This document shows positions 35,927 to 44,367 of a stretch of DNA of 64,000 nt, piece after piece. Under the pieces are notes generated by a model, which saw only the letters and a program-made list of their open reading frames with translations, ran no database searches and was not told the origin of the DNA. The first letter of the stretch is position 1. Each line of letters opens with the position of its first letter. Location: NCBI GenBank assembly GCA_965203375.1, contig OZ241886.1, forward strand, positions 2,976,001-3,040,000. Reading direction: 5' to 3'. Source of the DNA: CATQHS01 sp965203375. Lineage in GTDB: Bacteria > Actinomycetota > Acidimicrobiia > Acidimicrobiales > Aldehydirespiratoraceae. The position numbers and the translations under genes are program-made.

Positions 35927-37497
35927 ATGCCCCATACGTCGACGGTCACGGATGCGCGGTCGGGCTGCGGGGACGCCGAGCGGCGCTGGCAGAAGATCTT
36001 GTCGTCCCAGCTTCGGCTCTCCCGCTGGTCGAAGACCACCAGGTGTCCGGCTTCGGCCCCGCAGCGGTCCATGTAGCGCGCCGTCTGCTCAACGCCCTCG
36101 TCAATGATGCGGTCGAGGCTGTCGCGGTCTCGCACGACTTTGCACTCAACCGCGATCTCCTGAGTCCGGCCGGCCAGCGGCCACACGATCAGCAGGTCCA
36201 CCCGCCCGCCGCCCAGGGCGTACTCGCGCTCGATGCGGCCCCCGCCGTTGATCACCCGCTGCAAGAAGGCCTGCAAGAGGAGCTGCGGCCACGCCTCCTC
36301 GTAGGCGAACCGGTTCCTCCAGTGCTCGGAGTGGCGGCGGAAGAAGTCCTGGAACTCGCCCACCAGCAGCTCGGCGTCCAAGCCGCCGTCGGGTTTCACG
36401 TAACGGGGCGGTGACAGATCAAGCGTCTCCTGGGCCACCCAGGCCAGCTCGCGGGGCAGCACCTCGGCGTATATGGGGTTGGCGATGCGCACCGGCGCAT
36501 CGGCGGCCACCAGCCCCAGATCGCGGACGTATCCGACATCGCGGTCGGTGAAGTTGTAGTGGTGCGCGCCGGTCAGCATCGGCTCTATCACCCGCCGAAC
36601 CCGGTCCTCGCGCAGCCGGTCCGACAGGTAGTCCAGATGCGTCGCCCGGCCGGCGATCAGCTCCTCCCGGGCGGCGGCCACATCGGACTCGGTGACCGGG
36701 AGCGAGCGATCATCGCGCCGGGCCTCGTTCTCGAAACAAGCCTCATAGGCCAGCGCGTTCACCAGCCACGGCTGGCCCCGGGTCTGGGCCCATACCGCCT
36801 CCAACGCGGCCGGCGAGAACTCCTGGCCGGTCTCCGCGGTGTGCTGGTCCAGCAGCCCCAGCGTCTCGGTCCGGGAGAAATCACCGAGTCGCAGAGATTC
36901 AGCGGCGATGTTGAACGGGCTCACCGTGCCGCCCATCCGATAATCGCGCACGTCGCGCAAGCCGCACAGCACCACGCTGTGGGGGAAGTGCGCCGGCCGG
37001 CCGGGGTAGCCGGCGCGCAACTGCTGCAGCACCGACAACAGCGAATCCCCCGCCATGGCGTCGATCTCGTCAATCAGCAGCACCAGCGGCCGCGGCGACG
37101 CCTCCGCCCACCGCTTCAGCGACTCGCCCAGCGCTGAGTCCGGCCCGACCCGGGCCAAAACATCGGGCCAGACATCGTCCAAGAAGCCGTCGCCTTGGGC
37201 AGTCCGGGCCTGCGACGCCACCGCGGCCAGCACCGAGCGCATGGCCCGGCCCACGTCGTCGCGGGCGGTCCGAGCCGTCTCCACCGTCACATACACACAA
37301 CAGAAGCCCTGCTCGCTCAGCACCTCGGCCAGCGCCAGCAGCGACGACGTCTTGCCCGTCTGGCGGGGCGCGTGCAACACGAAATACTTCTTGTCCCGCA
37401 CCAAGCCCAGCACCTTGCCCCGGTCGATGCGAGACAGCGGCGGGATCAGATAATGATCGGCCGGATCGACCGGACCGGCGGTGTTGAACCAGCGCAT
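35923..37497 (-). CDS. AAA ATPase fused to PD-(D/E)XK nuclease domain, coupled to jetC
   Basis: A 524-residue protein. Walker A is APRQTGKTSSLL (about residues 44-55), Walker B LVLLIDEIDAM (about 140), and a winged-helix region follows (VRDLGLVAADAPVRIANPIYAEVLP). The C-terminal domain shows the nuclease core REYALGGGRVDLLIV ... EIAVECKVV (about 420-452), with D and ExK in the proper spacing. It matches the AAA-ATPase-like/PDDEXK_9 family of unknown function found in mobile and defence DNA. The stop overlaps the jetC start by 4 bases, so it is probably translated with Wadjet. It follows a second AAA gene by 76 bases. Confidence 0.82.
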   Translation of the reverse strand: MRWFNTAGPVDPADHYLIPPLSRIDRGKVLGLVRDKKYFVLHAPRQTGKTSSLLALAEVLSEQGFCCVYVTVETARTARDDVGRAMRSVLAAVASQARTAQGDGFLDDVWPDVLARVGPDSALGESLKRWAEASPRPLVLLIDEIDAMAGDSLLSVLQQLRAGYPGRPAHFPHSVVLCGLRDVRDYRMGGTVSPFNIAAESLRLGDFSRTETLGLLDQHTAETGQEFSPAALEAVWAQTRGQPWLVNALAYEACFENEARRDDRSLPVTESDVAAAREELIAGRATHLDYLSDRLREDRVRRVIEPMLTGAHHYNFTDRDVGYVRDLGLVAADAPVRIANPIYAEVLPRELAWVAQETLDLSPPRYVKPDGGLDAELLVGEFQDFFRRHSEHWRNRFAYEEAWPQLLLQAFLQRVINGGGRIEREYALGGGRVDLLIVWPLAGRTQEIAVECKVVRDRDSLDRIIDEGVEQTARYMDRCGAEAGHLVVFDQRESRSWDDKIFCQRRSASPQPDRASVTVDVWGM

Positions 37498-37573
37498 GTC
37501 GCCAACCTCGCTCAGCGCTGGCCGAGTCCAGCCATCGCTCCGCTCATTATGGCCGCCTCTCCATACGGAGCCC

Positions 37574-38746
37574 TCACCTGGCTCTCAGCATCTCCACTTC
37601 CAGGGCGTGATCGGCGGCGAGTTCGACCATACGGGAATCGACGTACGACACCAGCCCATGCCCGTTCGCGGCGATCACTCCTTCGTCGATCAACTTGCGC
37701 CGATAGTTGTTCACCAGACTGGGAGAGGCGTTCATGCGCTCGGCGATGTCGGACACTCGTGAAGGCCCGGCGTCGGCGGACATGGCAGCCAGGAAGTCCC
37801 GGGCCCGGCCCGGCAGCCGCCCCCAGATCGGGACGGTCACGTTCTCGGTGACATCTGAGCCCATCGCCGCGACGGCGCGTTCCAGATGCTCTCCTGCGAC
37901 GTGTCCGGCGTCGGCGGCCTCCTCCCACAGGTGGTAGCCCAGCGACTGGACGGCGTACGGATACCCCTTCGTTGTCTGGGCGGCTTTCCGCATCAACGAC
38001 TCCTCCGCGGCTATGCCCGCGAAGGCGAACGGCTCCGACAGCGCCTGCATCGCCTCAGAGCAGCGGAGGCCCTCAAGCCTGCGCTTCGTGGTCCGCTGGA
38101 AGAACGTGAACCCCTTGTTCGGCAGCAGAGTGTGCTCCAGATGCGGCAGTCCGGCGCCGAACAGCGCCACGGGCTTCGACCCGGCTTTGGTGAGCATCTG
38201 GATGGCGGAAGCGATGACGCTCGCGTCAGCGGCCCGGATGTTGTGGAACTCGTCGACAGCGAGCAGCACCCCGGCGCGTCTCTTGCCGACGCAGGCCGTT
38301 ACCAAGTCGTCCAGCGCCCGCTGCATCTCCCGGGGTCCAGATGCGGCGGGATCATCATCCCGGCGCCATGACAGCGACACGGGGCCGACCGACATGCCGC
38401 TCACACGCGCCGCACGCCGCTTGGGCGCCAGTTCCCTCAGCCGGTCCCGCGCCGTCTGGGCCAGCGCCAAGTGCGTCAGGTCGTCCTGGCGGGCGCCGAA
38501 CTGCGCCTCCACCCGGCATATGATCCAGCCGCCCGCCTCGGCGTTCTCGCACACCTTGTGCAGGACTGTGGTCTTGCCCATGCCCCTGGCACCGAGCAGC
38601 AACGATGTGTAGCCGGGGCTGGCCGGGCCGGCCGCCAGATCGCCCGCCACCGTATCCAAGAATCCATCACGGCCCGACAGCACCGGCGGCTGCTGCCCGA
38701 AACCAGGGCGAAAGGGATTGGCGAGGCCGGCCTTCGGGTCCGACAT
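37574..38746 (-). CDS. AAA ATPase with C-terminal winged helix
   Basis: A 390-residue protein. Walker A is LLLGARGMGKTTVL (about residues 49-62), Walker B GVLLAVDEFHNI (about 160) and a sensor GAGLPHLEHTL. It then has the ORC/Cdc6-like lid, and a winged-helix DNA-binding end (SRVSDIAERMNASPSLVNNYRRKLIDEG, about 325-355). It belongs to the AAA_16/STAND-like ATPases; the exact role is unknown. It lies upstream of the nuclease gene and the Wadjet operon on the same strand. Its start codon is 6 bases after a TAAAGT -10 box, and four GTGCAT iterons sit at its promoter, suggesting autoregulation by the winged helix (inference). Confidence 0.82.
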   Translation of the reverse strand: MSDPKAGLANPFRPGFGQQPPVLSGRDGFLDTVAGDLAAGPASPGYTSLLLGARGMGKTTVLHKVCENAEAGGWIICRVEAQFGARQDDLTHLALAQTARDRLRELAPKRRAARVSGMSVGPVSLSWRRDDDPAASGPREMQRALDDLVTACVGKRRAGVLLAVDEFHNIRAADASVIASAIQMLTKAGSKPVALFGAGLPHLEHTLLPNKGFTFFQRTTKRRLEGLRCSEAMQALSEPFAFAGIAAEESLMRKAAQTTKGYPYAVQSLGYHLWEEAADAGHVAGEHLERAVAAMGSDVTENVTVPIWGRLPGRARDFLAAMSADAGPSRVSDIAERMNASPSLVNNYRRKLIDEGVIAANGHGLVSYVDSRMVELAADHALEVEMLRAR

Positions 38747-38752
38747 GCAGCT

Positions 38753-38801
38753 ACTTTACCCCGATCGGTGCATTTTGGTGCATCTAGTGCATTTGGTGCA
38801 T
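38753..38801 (-). promoter_or_regulatory. Iteron-type promoter of the AAA-Wadjet gene group
   Basis: GTGCAT occurs four times, at 38768-38773, 38778-38783, 38787-38792 and 38796-38801, spaced 10, 9 and 9 bases. On the minus strand a -10 box TAAAGT lies at 38758-38753, 6 bases before the ATG, implying a leaderless message. The first iteron falls in the -10/-35 spacer and the second overlaps the -35 position. No other such cluster was noticed in the window. Confidence 0.6.
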
Positions 38802-38813
38802 TTGGTCGGCGGG

Positions 38814-39869
38814 TCAGCCTTGGCCGCCGGAGGCCTCCTTGACCGAGGCCTTGCCCGCGGAGATCCACGGCATCATGGACCTCAGCACCGCGCCCACCTT
38901 CTCGATGGCGTGGTCGTGGCCGGCCGCCTCCAGCCGGTGGAAGTTCTCCCGGCCGCTGCGGCTCTCGGCCACCCACTCGGCCGCGAACGAGCCGTCTTGG
39001 ACCTCCGCCAGGATGCGGCCCATCTCGGCCCGCACCGCATCGTTGACGATGCGCGGCCCCCGGGTCAGGTCGCCGTACTCGGCCGTGTCCGACACCGAGT
39101 AGCGCATCCCGGCGATGCCCTCCTCGTACATGAGGTCGACGATGAGCTTGAGCTCGTGCAGGCACTCGAAGTAGGCCACCTCGGGCTGGTAGCCGGCGTC
39201 CACCAGCGTCTCGAAGGCGGCCTGGACCAGCGCGGTGGTGCCGCCGCACAGCACGGCCTGCTCGCCGAACAGGTCGGTCTCGGTCTCCTCGGTGAAGGTG
39301 GTCTCGATCACCCCGGCCCGGGCCCCGCCGATGGCGTCAGCGTAGGTCAGAGCCAGGGCCAGGGCCGAGCCGGAGGCGTCCTGCTCCACCGCCACCAGAC
39401 AGGGCACGCCGCCCCCCTCCTCGTAGGTCCGTCGCACCAAGTGACCCGGACCCTTGGGGGCCACCATGCACACGTCCACGGAGTCGGGCGGGGAGATGAG
39501 GTCGAAGCGGATGTTGAACCCGTGGGCGAAGAACAGGGCGTCGCCGGGGGCCAGGTTGGGCTCGACGTGCTCGGAGTAGACGGCGGCCATCTCGGTGTCG
39601 GGCATGAGCATCATGATCACGTCGGCCGCGGCCGCGGCCGCGGCGATGGAATCGACGGCCAGCCCCGACGCCCGGGCCTTGGCCGCCGAGCTGGAGCCCT
39701 CGCGCAGGCCGACCCGCACATCCACCCCGGAGTCGGAGAGGTTCAGGGCGTGGGCGTGGCCCTGGGAGCCGTAGCCCAGGACCGCCACCCGGCGGCCGTC
39801 GATGACCGACCGGTCCACGTCGCTCTCGTAGTAGATGGTGGCCTTGATGATGTCGCTGGTGTCTGCCAC
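38814..39869 (-). CDS. ilvC: Ketol-acid reductoisomerase
   Basis: A 351-residue class I enzyme. NADP-binding GYGSQGHAHALNL is at about residues 32-44. Catalytic Mg/substrate motifs are PKGPGHLVRRTYEEG, ETDLFGEQAVLCGG (metal-binding Asp/Glu) and SVSDTAEYGD. It isomerises and reduces acetolactate or acetohydroxybutyrate in valine/isoleucine synthesis. An Ala-rich run (SIAAAAAAADV) is within the Rossmann domain. Third gene of ilvB-ilvN-ilvC, 29 bases after ilvN; AGAGGTT precedes the ATG at 39869. The stop is 67 bases from the promoter of the AAA/Wadjet group on the same strand. Confidence 0.96.
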   Translation of the reverse strand: MADTSDIIKATIYYESDVDRSVIDGRRVAVLGYGSQGHAHALNLSDSGVDVRVGLREGSSSAAKARASGLAVDSIAAAAAAADVIMMLMPDTEMAAVYSEHVEPNLAPGDALFFAHGFNIRFDLISPPDSVDVCMVAPKGPGHLVRRTYEEGGGVPCLVAVEQDASGSALALALTYADAIGGARAGVIETTFTEETETDLFGEQAVLCGGTTALVQAAFETLVDAGYQPEVAYFECLHELKLIVDLMYEEGIAGMRYSVSDTAEYGDLTRGPRIVNDAVRAEMGRILAEVQDGSFAAEWVAESRSGRENFHRLEAAGHDHAIEKVGAVLRSMMPWISAGKASVKEASGGQG

Positions 39870-39898
39870 TTGAACCTCTCGGGTTGGTAGGGACTCGG

Positions 39899-40540
39899 TC
39901 AGGGCGCCGCAGGGCGTCGGGGGGAGGGAGCGCCTCGGGGGCCCCGGGCCAAAGGCGCCGGGGCCGACCGGCGGGCGGCGAGCAGGGGCAGGGCCACCCG
40001 CCCGGTCCGCTGCAGCTCGATGATCCCGTAGGGTTGCAGGCGCCGGGCGAACTCGTCCAGCCGGGCCGGGCGGGCCGACAGCGACAGCATCATCCGGTCG
40101 GCGTCGGCGTCGAGCACGTAGGCCCGGAACTCGTCGGCCAGCCCCAGCAGCCCCCCGAGGCGGGCGGGCGACACGGCCACGGTCACCAGGATCAGCTCCC
40201 GCTCGATCGACTCGGCCGGGTCGAGCTCTTGGATCTCGACCACGTTGACCAGCTTGTCGAGCTGCTTGACCACCTGCTCCAGCGAGGACGACTCCACGTC
40301 GACGGTGAAGGTGATGCGGCTGAAGCGGGGGTCGTAGGTGGCGGCCACGGCCAGCGACTCGATGTTGTAGCCCCGCCGGGCGAACAGGCCCGAAACCCGG
40401 GCCAGCACCCCGGGCTTGTTCTCGACCGTGGTGACGATGGTGGAGAACCGGGCCGACGGCGCTGCGGCCGCCTCCGGGGCCTCTGAAGTCTGCGGGGCCG
40501 GCGCGGCGGCCGAGTCCTGCGCGGTTTGCGGGGCGGCCAT
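39899..40540 (-). CDS. ilvN: Acetolactate synthase small (regulatory) subunit
   Basis: A 213-residue protein. After an Ala/Pro-rich leader of about 30 residues, the ACT domain reads STIVTTVENKPGVLARVSGLFARRGYNIESLAV, whose Gly/Asn positions bind valine for feedback inhibition. The C-terminal domain ends in a Pro/Arg/Ala tail. It activates IlvB and confers end-product control. ATG 40540 overlaps the ilvB stop by one base (TGATG), giving translational coupling. The N-terminal and C-terminal low-complexity extensions are longer than usual. Confidence 0.95.
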   Translation of the reverse strand: MAAPQTAQDSAAAPAPQTSEAPEAAAAPSARFSTIVTTVENKPGVLARVSGLFARRGYNIESLAVAATYDPRFSRITFTVDVESSSLEQVVKQLDKLVNVVEIQELDPAESIERELILVTVAVSPARLGGLLGLADEFRAYVLDADADRMMLSLSARPARLDEFARRLQPYGIIELQRTGRVALPLLAARRSAPAPLARGPRGAPSPRRPAAP

Positions 40541-42288
40541 CACCGGTCGGCTCGGGGGTCGGGCTGGGAGGGGTCGACGACGATCTCTGAGTTGGTCTTG
40601 CCGGCCGGCACCATCGGGTAGACGTTCTCGGAGGCCTCGCTGCGGAACTCCAGCACCACCGGCCGGTCGTCGATCTCGTTGGCCTTGGAGATGGCCGGGG
40701 CCACCTCCTCGGGGGCCTCCACCCGCAGGGCCACGCAGCCCATGGCCTCGGCCCATCTCACGTAGTCGGGCACCTCATAGGACAGGTAGACCTCGCTGTA
40801 GCGCTCCTCGTAGAACATCTCCTGCCACTGGCGCACCATGCCCAGGTAGGCGTTGTTGAACAGGGCGACCTTGATGGGGATGCGCTCCACGGTGGCGGTG
40901 ACCAGCTCCTGGGCCGTCATCTGGAAGCAGCCGTCGCCGTCGACGGCCCACACCATGCGGTCGGGGCGGCCGACCTTGGCCCCGATGGCGGCCGGGATGG
41001 AGAACCCCATGGTGCCAAGCCCCCCGGAGTTGACCCAGGTGTAGGGGTGGTCGAAGGTCCAGTATTGGCTGGCCCACATCTGGTGCTGGCCCACCCCGGA
41101 GGCGACGATGGCGTCGTCGGGGGTGAGGTCGCGGAGCTGCTCCATCACGTACTGGGGCTTGAGCAGCTCGCCCGGCTCGGACTGCTCGTAGACCAGCGGG
41201 TACTTCTCCTGCCATCCGCTGATTCGGGACCTCCAGGCCCGGCGGTCGGGCCGGGCGGCGGCGCCGAGGGGCCGCAGGGCGTCGATGATGGCGGCGATCA
41301 CCAGCCTGCAGTCGCCCCGGACGGCCACTTCCGCCGTCCTCACCTTGCCCAGCTCGGCCGCGTCGATGTCGACGTGGATCACCTTGGCGCCGGGGGCGAA
41401 GCCGTCCACCCGGCCGGTCACCCGGTCGTCGAACCGGGCCCCCAGGGCGATCAGCAGGTCGGCCTCCTGCATGGCCGTCACCGCCGCGTAGTTGCCGTGC
41501 ATGCCCGGCATGCCCAGACACAGGGGGTGGCTGTCGGGGAAGGCGCCCCGGGCCATGAGGGTGGTGACCACCGGCATCTCGGTCAGCTCGGCCAGCTCTT
41601 TGAGCGCGTCGGCGGCCCGGGCCTTGAGTATCCCGCCGCCCGCGTAGATGACGGGGCGCTCCGCGGCGGCGATGAGGGCGGCCGCGGCCTGGATCGCCCC
41701 GGGCTCGCCGGCGGTGGCCGGTCGGTAGCCGGGCAGTTCCATGTCGCCGTCGGAGGGCTCGTACCAGGTCATGGCCGACCGGGGGTTGTTGGGGTCGACG
41801 ATGTCTTTGGGGATGTCCACCAGCACCGGGCCGGGGCGGCCGGTGGTGGCGATGTGGAAGGCCTCGTGGATGATCCGGGGTATGTCCTGGGCCTCGGTCA
41901 CTAAGAAGTTGTGCTTGGTGACGGCCATGGTGATGCCGGTGGTGTCGCACTCTTGGAAGGCGTCGGTGCCGATGGCCGGGTAGGGCACCTGGCCGGACAC
42001 GCACACCATCGGTATGGAGTCCATGTTGGCGTCGCACAGGGCGGTGACGATGTTGGTGACCCCCGGCCCCGAGGTGACCATGGCCACCCCGGGCCGGCCG
42101 GTGGCGTGGGCGTACCCCTCGGCCATGTGCCCGGCCCCCTGCTCGTGGCGGACCAGGATGTGGCGTATGGGCGACTCGATGATCGGGTCGTACACGGGCA
42201 GGATGGCCCCGCCGGGCAGCCCGAACACCACCTCGGTGCCCTCGTGCTCGAGGGCTTTGACCAGCGCCTGGCCTCCGGTCATCTGCAT
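40540..42288 (-). CDS. ilvB: Acetolactate synthase large (catalytic) subunit
   Basis: A 582-residue thiamine diphosphate enzyme. The activating Glu is in HEQGAGHMAEGYA, with TSGPGVTNIVTAL close by. The C-terminal ThDP/Mg motif is GDGCFQMTAQELVTA followed by NNAYLGMVRQWQ. It condenses pyruvate with pyruvate or 2-oxobutyrate. The start ATG 42288 has GGAGAAG about 9 bases upstream. It is preceded by a 5' leader carrying a peptide and alternative hairpins, so attenuation by branched-chain amino acid supply is likely. Confidence 0.96.
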   Translation of the reverse strand: MQMTGGQALVKALEHEGTEVVFGLPGGAILPVYDPIIESPIRHILVRHEQGAGHMAEGYAHATGRPGVAMVTSGPGVTNIVTALCDANMDSIPMVCVSGQVPYPAIGTDAFQECDTTGITMAVTKHNFLVTEAQDIPRIIHEAFHIATTGRPGPVLVDIPKDIVDPNNPRSAMTWYEPSDGDMELPGYRPATAGEPGAIQAAAALIAAAERPVIYAGGGILKARAADALKELAELTEMPVVTTLMARGAFPDSHPLCLGMPGMHGNYAAVTAMQEADLLIALGARFDDRVTGRVDGFAPGAKVIHVDIDAAELGKVRTAEVAVRGDCRLVIAAIIDALRPLGAAARPDRRAWRSRISGWQEKYPLVYEQSEPGELLKPQYVMEQLRDLTPDDAIVASGVGQHQMWASQYWTFDHPYTWVNSGGLGTMGFSIPAAIGAKVGRPDRMVWAVDGDGCFQMTAQELVTATVERIPIKVALFNNAYLGMVRQWQEMFYEERYSEVYLSYEVPDYVRWAEAMGCVALRVEAPEEVAPAISKANEIDDRPVVLEFRSEASENVYPMVPAGKTNSEIVVDPSQPDPRADR

Positions 42289-42370
42289 GGCTTCACTTCT
42301 CCGTGGCTGGGATCTTGGGGCGGTGCTCGATTCTCGGTCTCTGGCTCAGTGCGGACTCGACAACGCGAAA

Positions 42371-42392
42371 CGACCTCCCCGGCGGGAGGTCG
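42371..42392 (-). terminator. Attenuator terminator hairpin of ilvBNC
   Basis: CGACCTCCC and GGGAGGTCG form a perfect 9-base stem with a 4-base loop. On the minus strand a short TTT follows. It lies 34 bases after the leader peptide stop and about 80 bases before ilvB. Confidence 0.55.
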
Positions 42393-42426
42393 AGCGCACG
42401 ATCGGTTGTGGACGCGAGCGTGCGCT
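42393..42426 (-). promoter_or_regulatory. Alternative stem between leader peptide and terminator
   Basis: AGCGCACG (42393-42400) pairs with CGTGCGCT (42419-42426), an 8-base perfect stem that starts at the leader stop codon and abuts the terminator. A ribosome stalled on the Val codons would mask one arm, which is the arrangement of a pause or anti-terminator structure (inference). Confidence 0.5.
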
Positions 42427-42468
42427 TTATCCGACTACTACCGGCACGAGCGCAGCGACGAGTTCCAC
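42427..42468 (-). CDS. ilvBNC leader peptide (attenuation sensor)
   Basis: A 13-codon frame starts at GTG 42468 and reads MELVAALVPVVVG before TAA. After the initiator, seven of twelve residues are Val or Leu (five Val, two Leu), products of the operon pathway or its Leu branch. Placement just before two competing hairpins upstream of ilvB matches leader-peptide attenuation in actinobacterial ilvBNC operons (established mechanism). The ribosome site (CAGG) is weak, which is the main doubt. Confidence 0.6.
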   Translation of the reverse strand: MELVAALVPVVVG

Positions 42469-42646
42469 GGCCTGAAGTATGGCGGCTCGATCCCGGCCTG
42501 GCAACTCTGGCCGCCGCTACGGGAGGCGCGCTCGGCTGCGGGGCTACGGGGCGGCGGGTCGGTGAGGTCGATGATGTCGCCTGCCGGCCTCGCCCACGGA
42601 GTCGCCCGCTCCGGTCACCGGGTACCAGCGGTCATAGCCTCAGCCG

Positions 42647-43993
42647 ATGCCGATGCCAACTGCGCCGGGGCGGACCCGCTGGGCCTGGACTCCCGACGAC
42701 ACCGAGATCTGGCGGCTGGCCTGGCCCGCTTTGGGGGCGCTGACCGCCGAGCCCCTGTACGTGCTGGCCGACACGGCCATCGTCGGGCGGCTCGGCACCC
42801 CGCAGTTGGGCGGGCTGGCCCTGGCGTCGTCGATCCTTTTGATCGGCCACGCCCTGTTCATCTTCCTGGCCTATGGCACCACCGCGGCGGTGGCCCGCCT
42901 GCTGGGCGCGGGCGAGCATCGCCGGGCCGCCCACCAGGCCGTGCAGAGCGTGTGGCTGGCCGGGCTGGTGGGGGCGGTGCTGGCCGGGGCCGGGATCGTC
43001 TTCGCGCCCGGCCTGGTGGACCTGCTCGGCGGCGGCGACCCGGTGGTGCGCCAGAACGCGCTCGTCTATTTGAGGATCTCCCTGCTGGGGTTCCCGGCCA
43101 TGCTGGTGGGGCTGGCCGGGGTGGGCTACCTGCGGGGCCTCCAGGACACCAAGCGGCCCCTCTGGGTGGCGGCGGGGTCGGCGGTGCTGAACCTGGTGCT
43201 GGAGGTGGTGCTGATCTACGGCTTCGGCCAGGGCATCGGCGCCTCGGCCCTGTCCACCGTGGTGGCCCAGGTGGCCGCGGCGGGGGTGTTCGTGTGGTGG
43301 ATCAGGGCGGCGGTGGCCCGCCACGGGGTGGGGCTGAGGCCGGATTTGGCGGTGATCGGGCGGCTGGCGGTGGCCGGGGCGGACCTGTTCGTGCGGACCG
43401 CGGCCCTGCGGGGCGGCCTGGTGCTCACCGTGGCGGTGGCGGCCCGGATCGGCACCGACGACCTGGCCGCCCACCAGATCGCCTTCGAGGTGTGGACGTT
43501 TCTGGCTCTGGCGCTCGACGCGGTGGCCATCGCCGGCCAGGCCCTGATCGGCCGGGCTCTGGGGGCGTCCGAGCCGGACCGGGCCCGGGCCCTGGGGCGG
43601 CGCATGATCGAGTGGGGCCTGGTCACCGGGGCGGCGACCGGCGGGGCGGTGCTGGCCTTCTCGGGGCTGCTGCCCGGGGTGTTCACCGAGGACCCGGCCG
43701 TGGCCGGGCTGGCCTTCTTCTTGCTGTTGCACGTCGGGCTGTCCCAGCCGGTAAACGGGGTGGTGTTCGCCCTCGACGGCGTGATGATCGGCGCCGGCGA
43801 CCTGCGGTTCCTGGCCTGGGCCATGGCCGCGGCCAGCTCGGTGCTCGCGGCCGGGGCGCTGACGGTGGCCGGGGCCGGCGCGGGCATCGGCTGGCTCTGG
43901 GCCGCCCTGCACGCCTGGATGCTGGTGAGGCTGGCCACCCTGCTGGCCCGCTTCGCCGGCCCCCGCTGGCTAATCACCGGCGCCGACCGCTGA
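42647..43993 (+). CDS. MATE-family (DinF-like) multidrug/toxin exporter
   Basis: A 448-residue membrane protein with 12 predicted helices in two homologous halves. The opening EIWRLAWPALGALTAEPLYVLADTAIVGRLG and the GLQDTKRPLWV loop are typical of the DinF branch of MATE transporters, which expel cationic compounds using Na+ or H+. The start ATG 42647 is used; no strong ribosome site is visible. It is divergent from ilvB and is followed 74 bases later by the MNT gene. Confidence 0.92.
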   Translation: MPMPTAPGRTRWAWTPDDTEIWRLAWPALGALTAEPLYVLADTAIVGRLGTPQLGGLALASSILLIGHALFIFLAYGTTAAVARLLGAGEHRRAAHQAVQSVWLAGLVGAVLAGAGIVFAPGLVDLLGGGDPVVRQNALVYLRISLLGFPAMLVGLAGVGYLRGLQDTKRPLWVAAGSAVLNLVLEVVLIYGFGQGIGASALSTVVAQVAAAGVFVWWIRAAVARHGVGLRPDLAVIGRLAVAGADLFVRTAALRGGLVLTVAVAARIGTDDLAAHQIAFEVWTFLALALDAVAIAGQALIGRALGASEPDRARALGRRMIEWGLVTGAATGGAVLAFSGLLPGVFTEDPAVAGLAFFLLLHVGLSQPVNGVVFALDGVMIGAGDLRFLAWAMAAASSVLAAGALTVAGAGAGIGWLWAALHAWMLVRLATLLARFAGPRWLITGADR

Positions 43994-44067
43994 ACCTCCT
44001 GCGCCGCCCCGCGTTACCGTGCGATTTCGGGCCTTTGAAGGCTTGAGGATGGCTGACAGGCACTAGC

Positions 44068-44367
44068 GTGAGGAGCATGAGCAGGCGTGACGTCGTTCTA
44101 GTCAATCACCGAGACGCGATACGGCAAGCCGCGGCCCGTCGCAAGGCTTCATCGATAGCCCTGGTGGGATCGGTGGCCAGAGGCGACGACACCGACAACA
44201 GCGACTACGACTTTTTGGCCCGCTTCACCGAAGGCGCCTCACTGTTCGACCTCGCCGGGCTCCAAGAAGACCTCCAAGACCTGCTAGGGCGCGATGTTGA
44301 CGTGATCTCTGCGGGTGGTCTCAAGGACAAGCACCGCAGCATTCTCCAAGACGCCATCACACTGTGA
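44068..44367 (+). CDS. MntA-like minimal nucleotidyltransferase (toxin-antitoxin type)
   Basis: A 99-residue protein. ALVGSVARGDDTDNSDYDFL carries the GSxxRG and SDxD metal-binding motifs of minimal nucleotidyltransferases. In HEPN/MNT modules the MNT enzyme AMPylates and neutralises the HEPN ribonuclease toxin (established). GTG 44068 has GACAGG 7 bases upstream; ATG 44077 is an alternative. The stop forms the usual GTGA overlap with a downstream start, but that HEPN frame ends after nine residues, so this is an orphan antitoxin-like gene. Confidence 0.85.
   Translation: MRSMSRRDVVLVNHRDAIRQAAARRKASSIALVGSVARGDDTDNSDYDFLARFTEGASLFDLAGLQEDLQDLLGRDVDVISAGGLKDKHRSILQDAITL

Larger units (their letters stand above)
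42289..42646 (-). promoter_or_regulatory. ilvB 5' leader region with attenuator
   Basis: About 360 bases separate ilvB from the divergent MATE exporter gene. Reading toward ilvB it holds, in order, a Val-rich leader peptide (42468-42427), an alternative stem (42426-42393), a terminator hairpin (42392-42371) and about 80 bases to the ilvB start. Nothing else recognisable lies in the outer 180 bases. No T-box sequence was seen. Confidence 0.6.
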
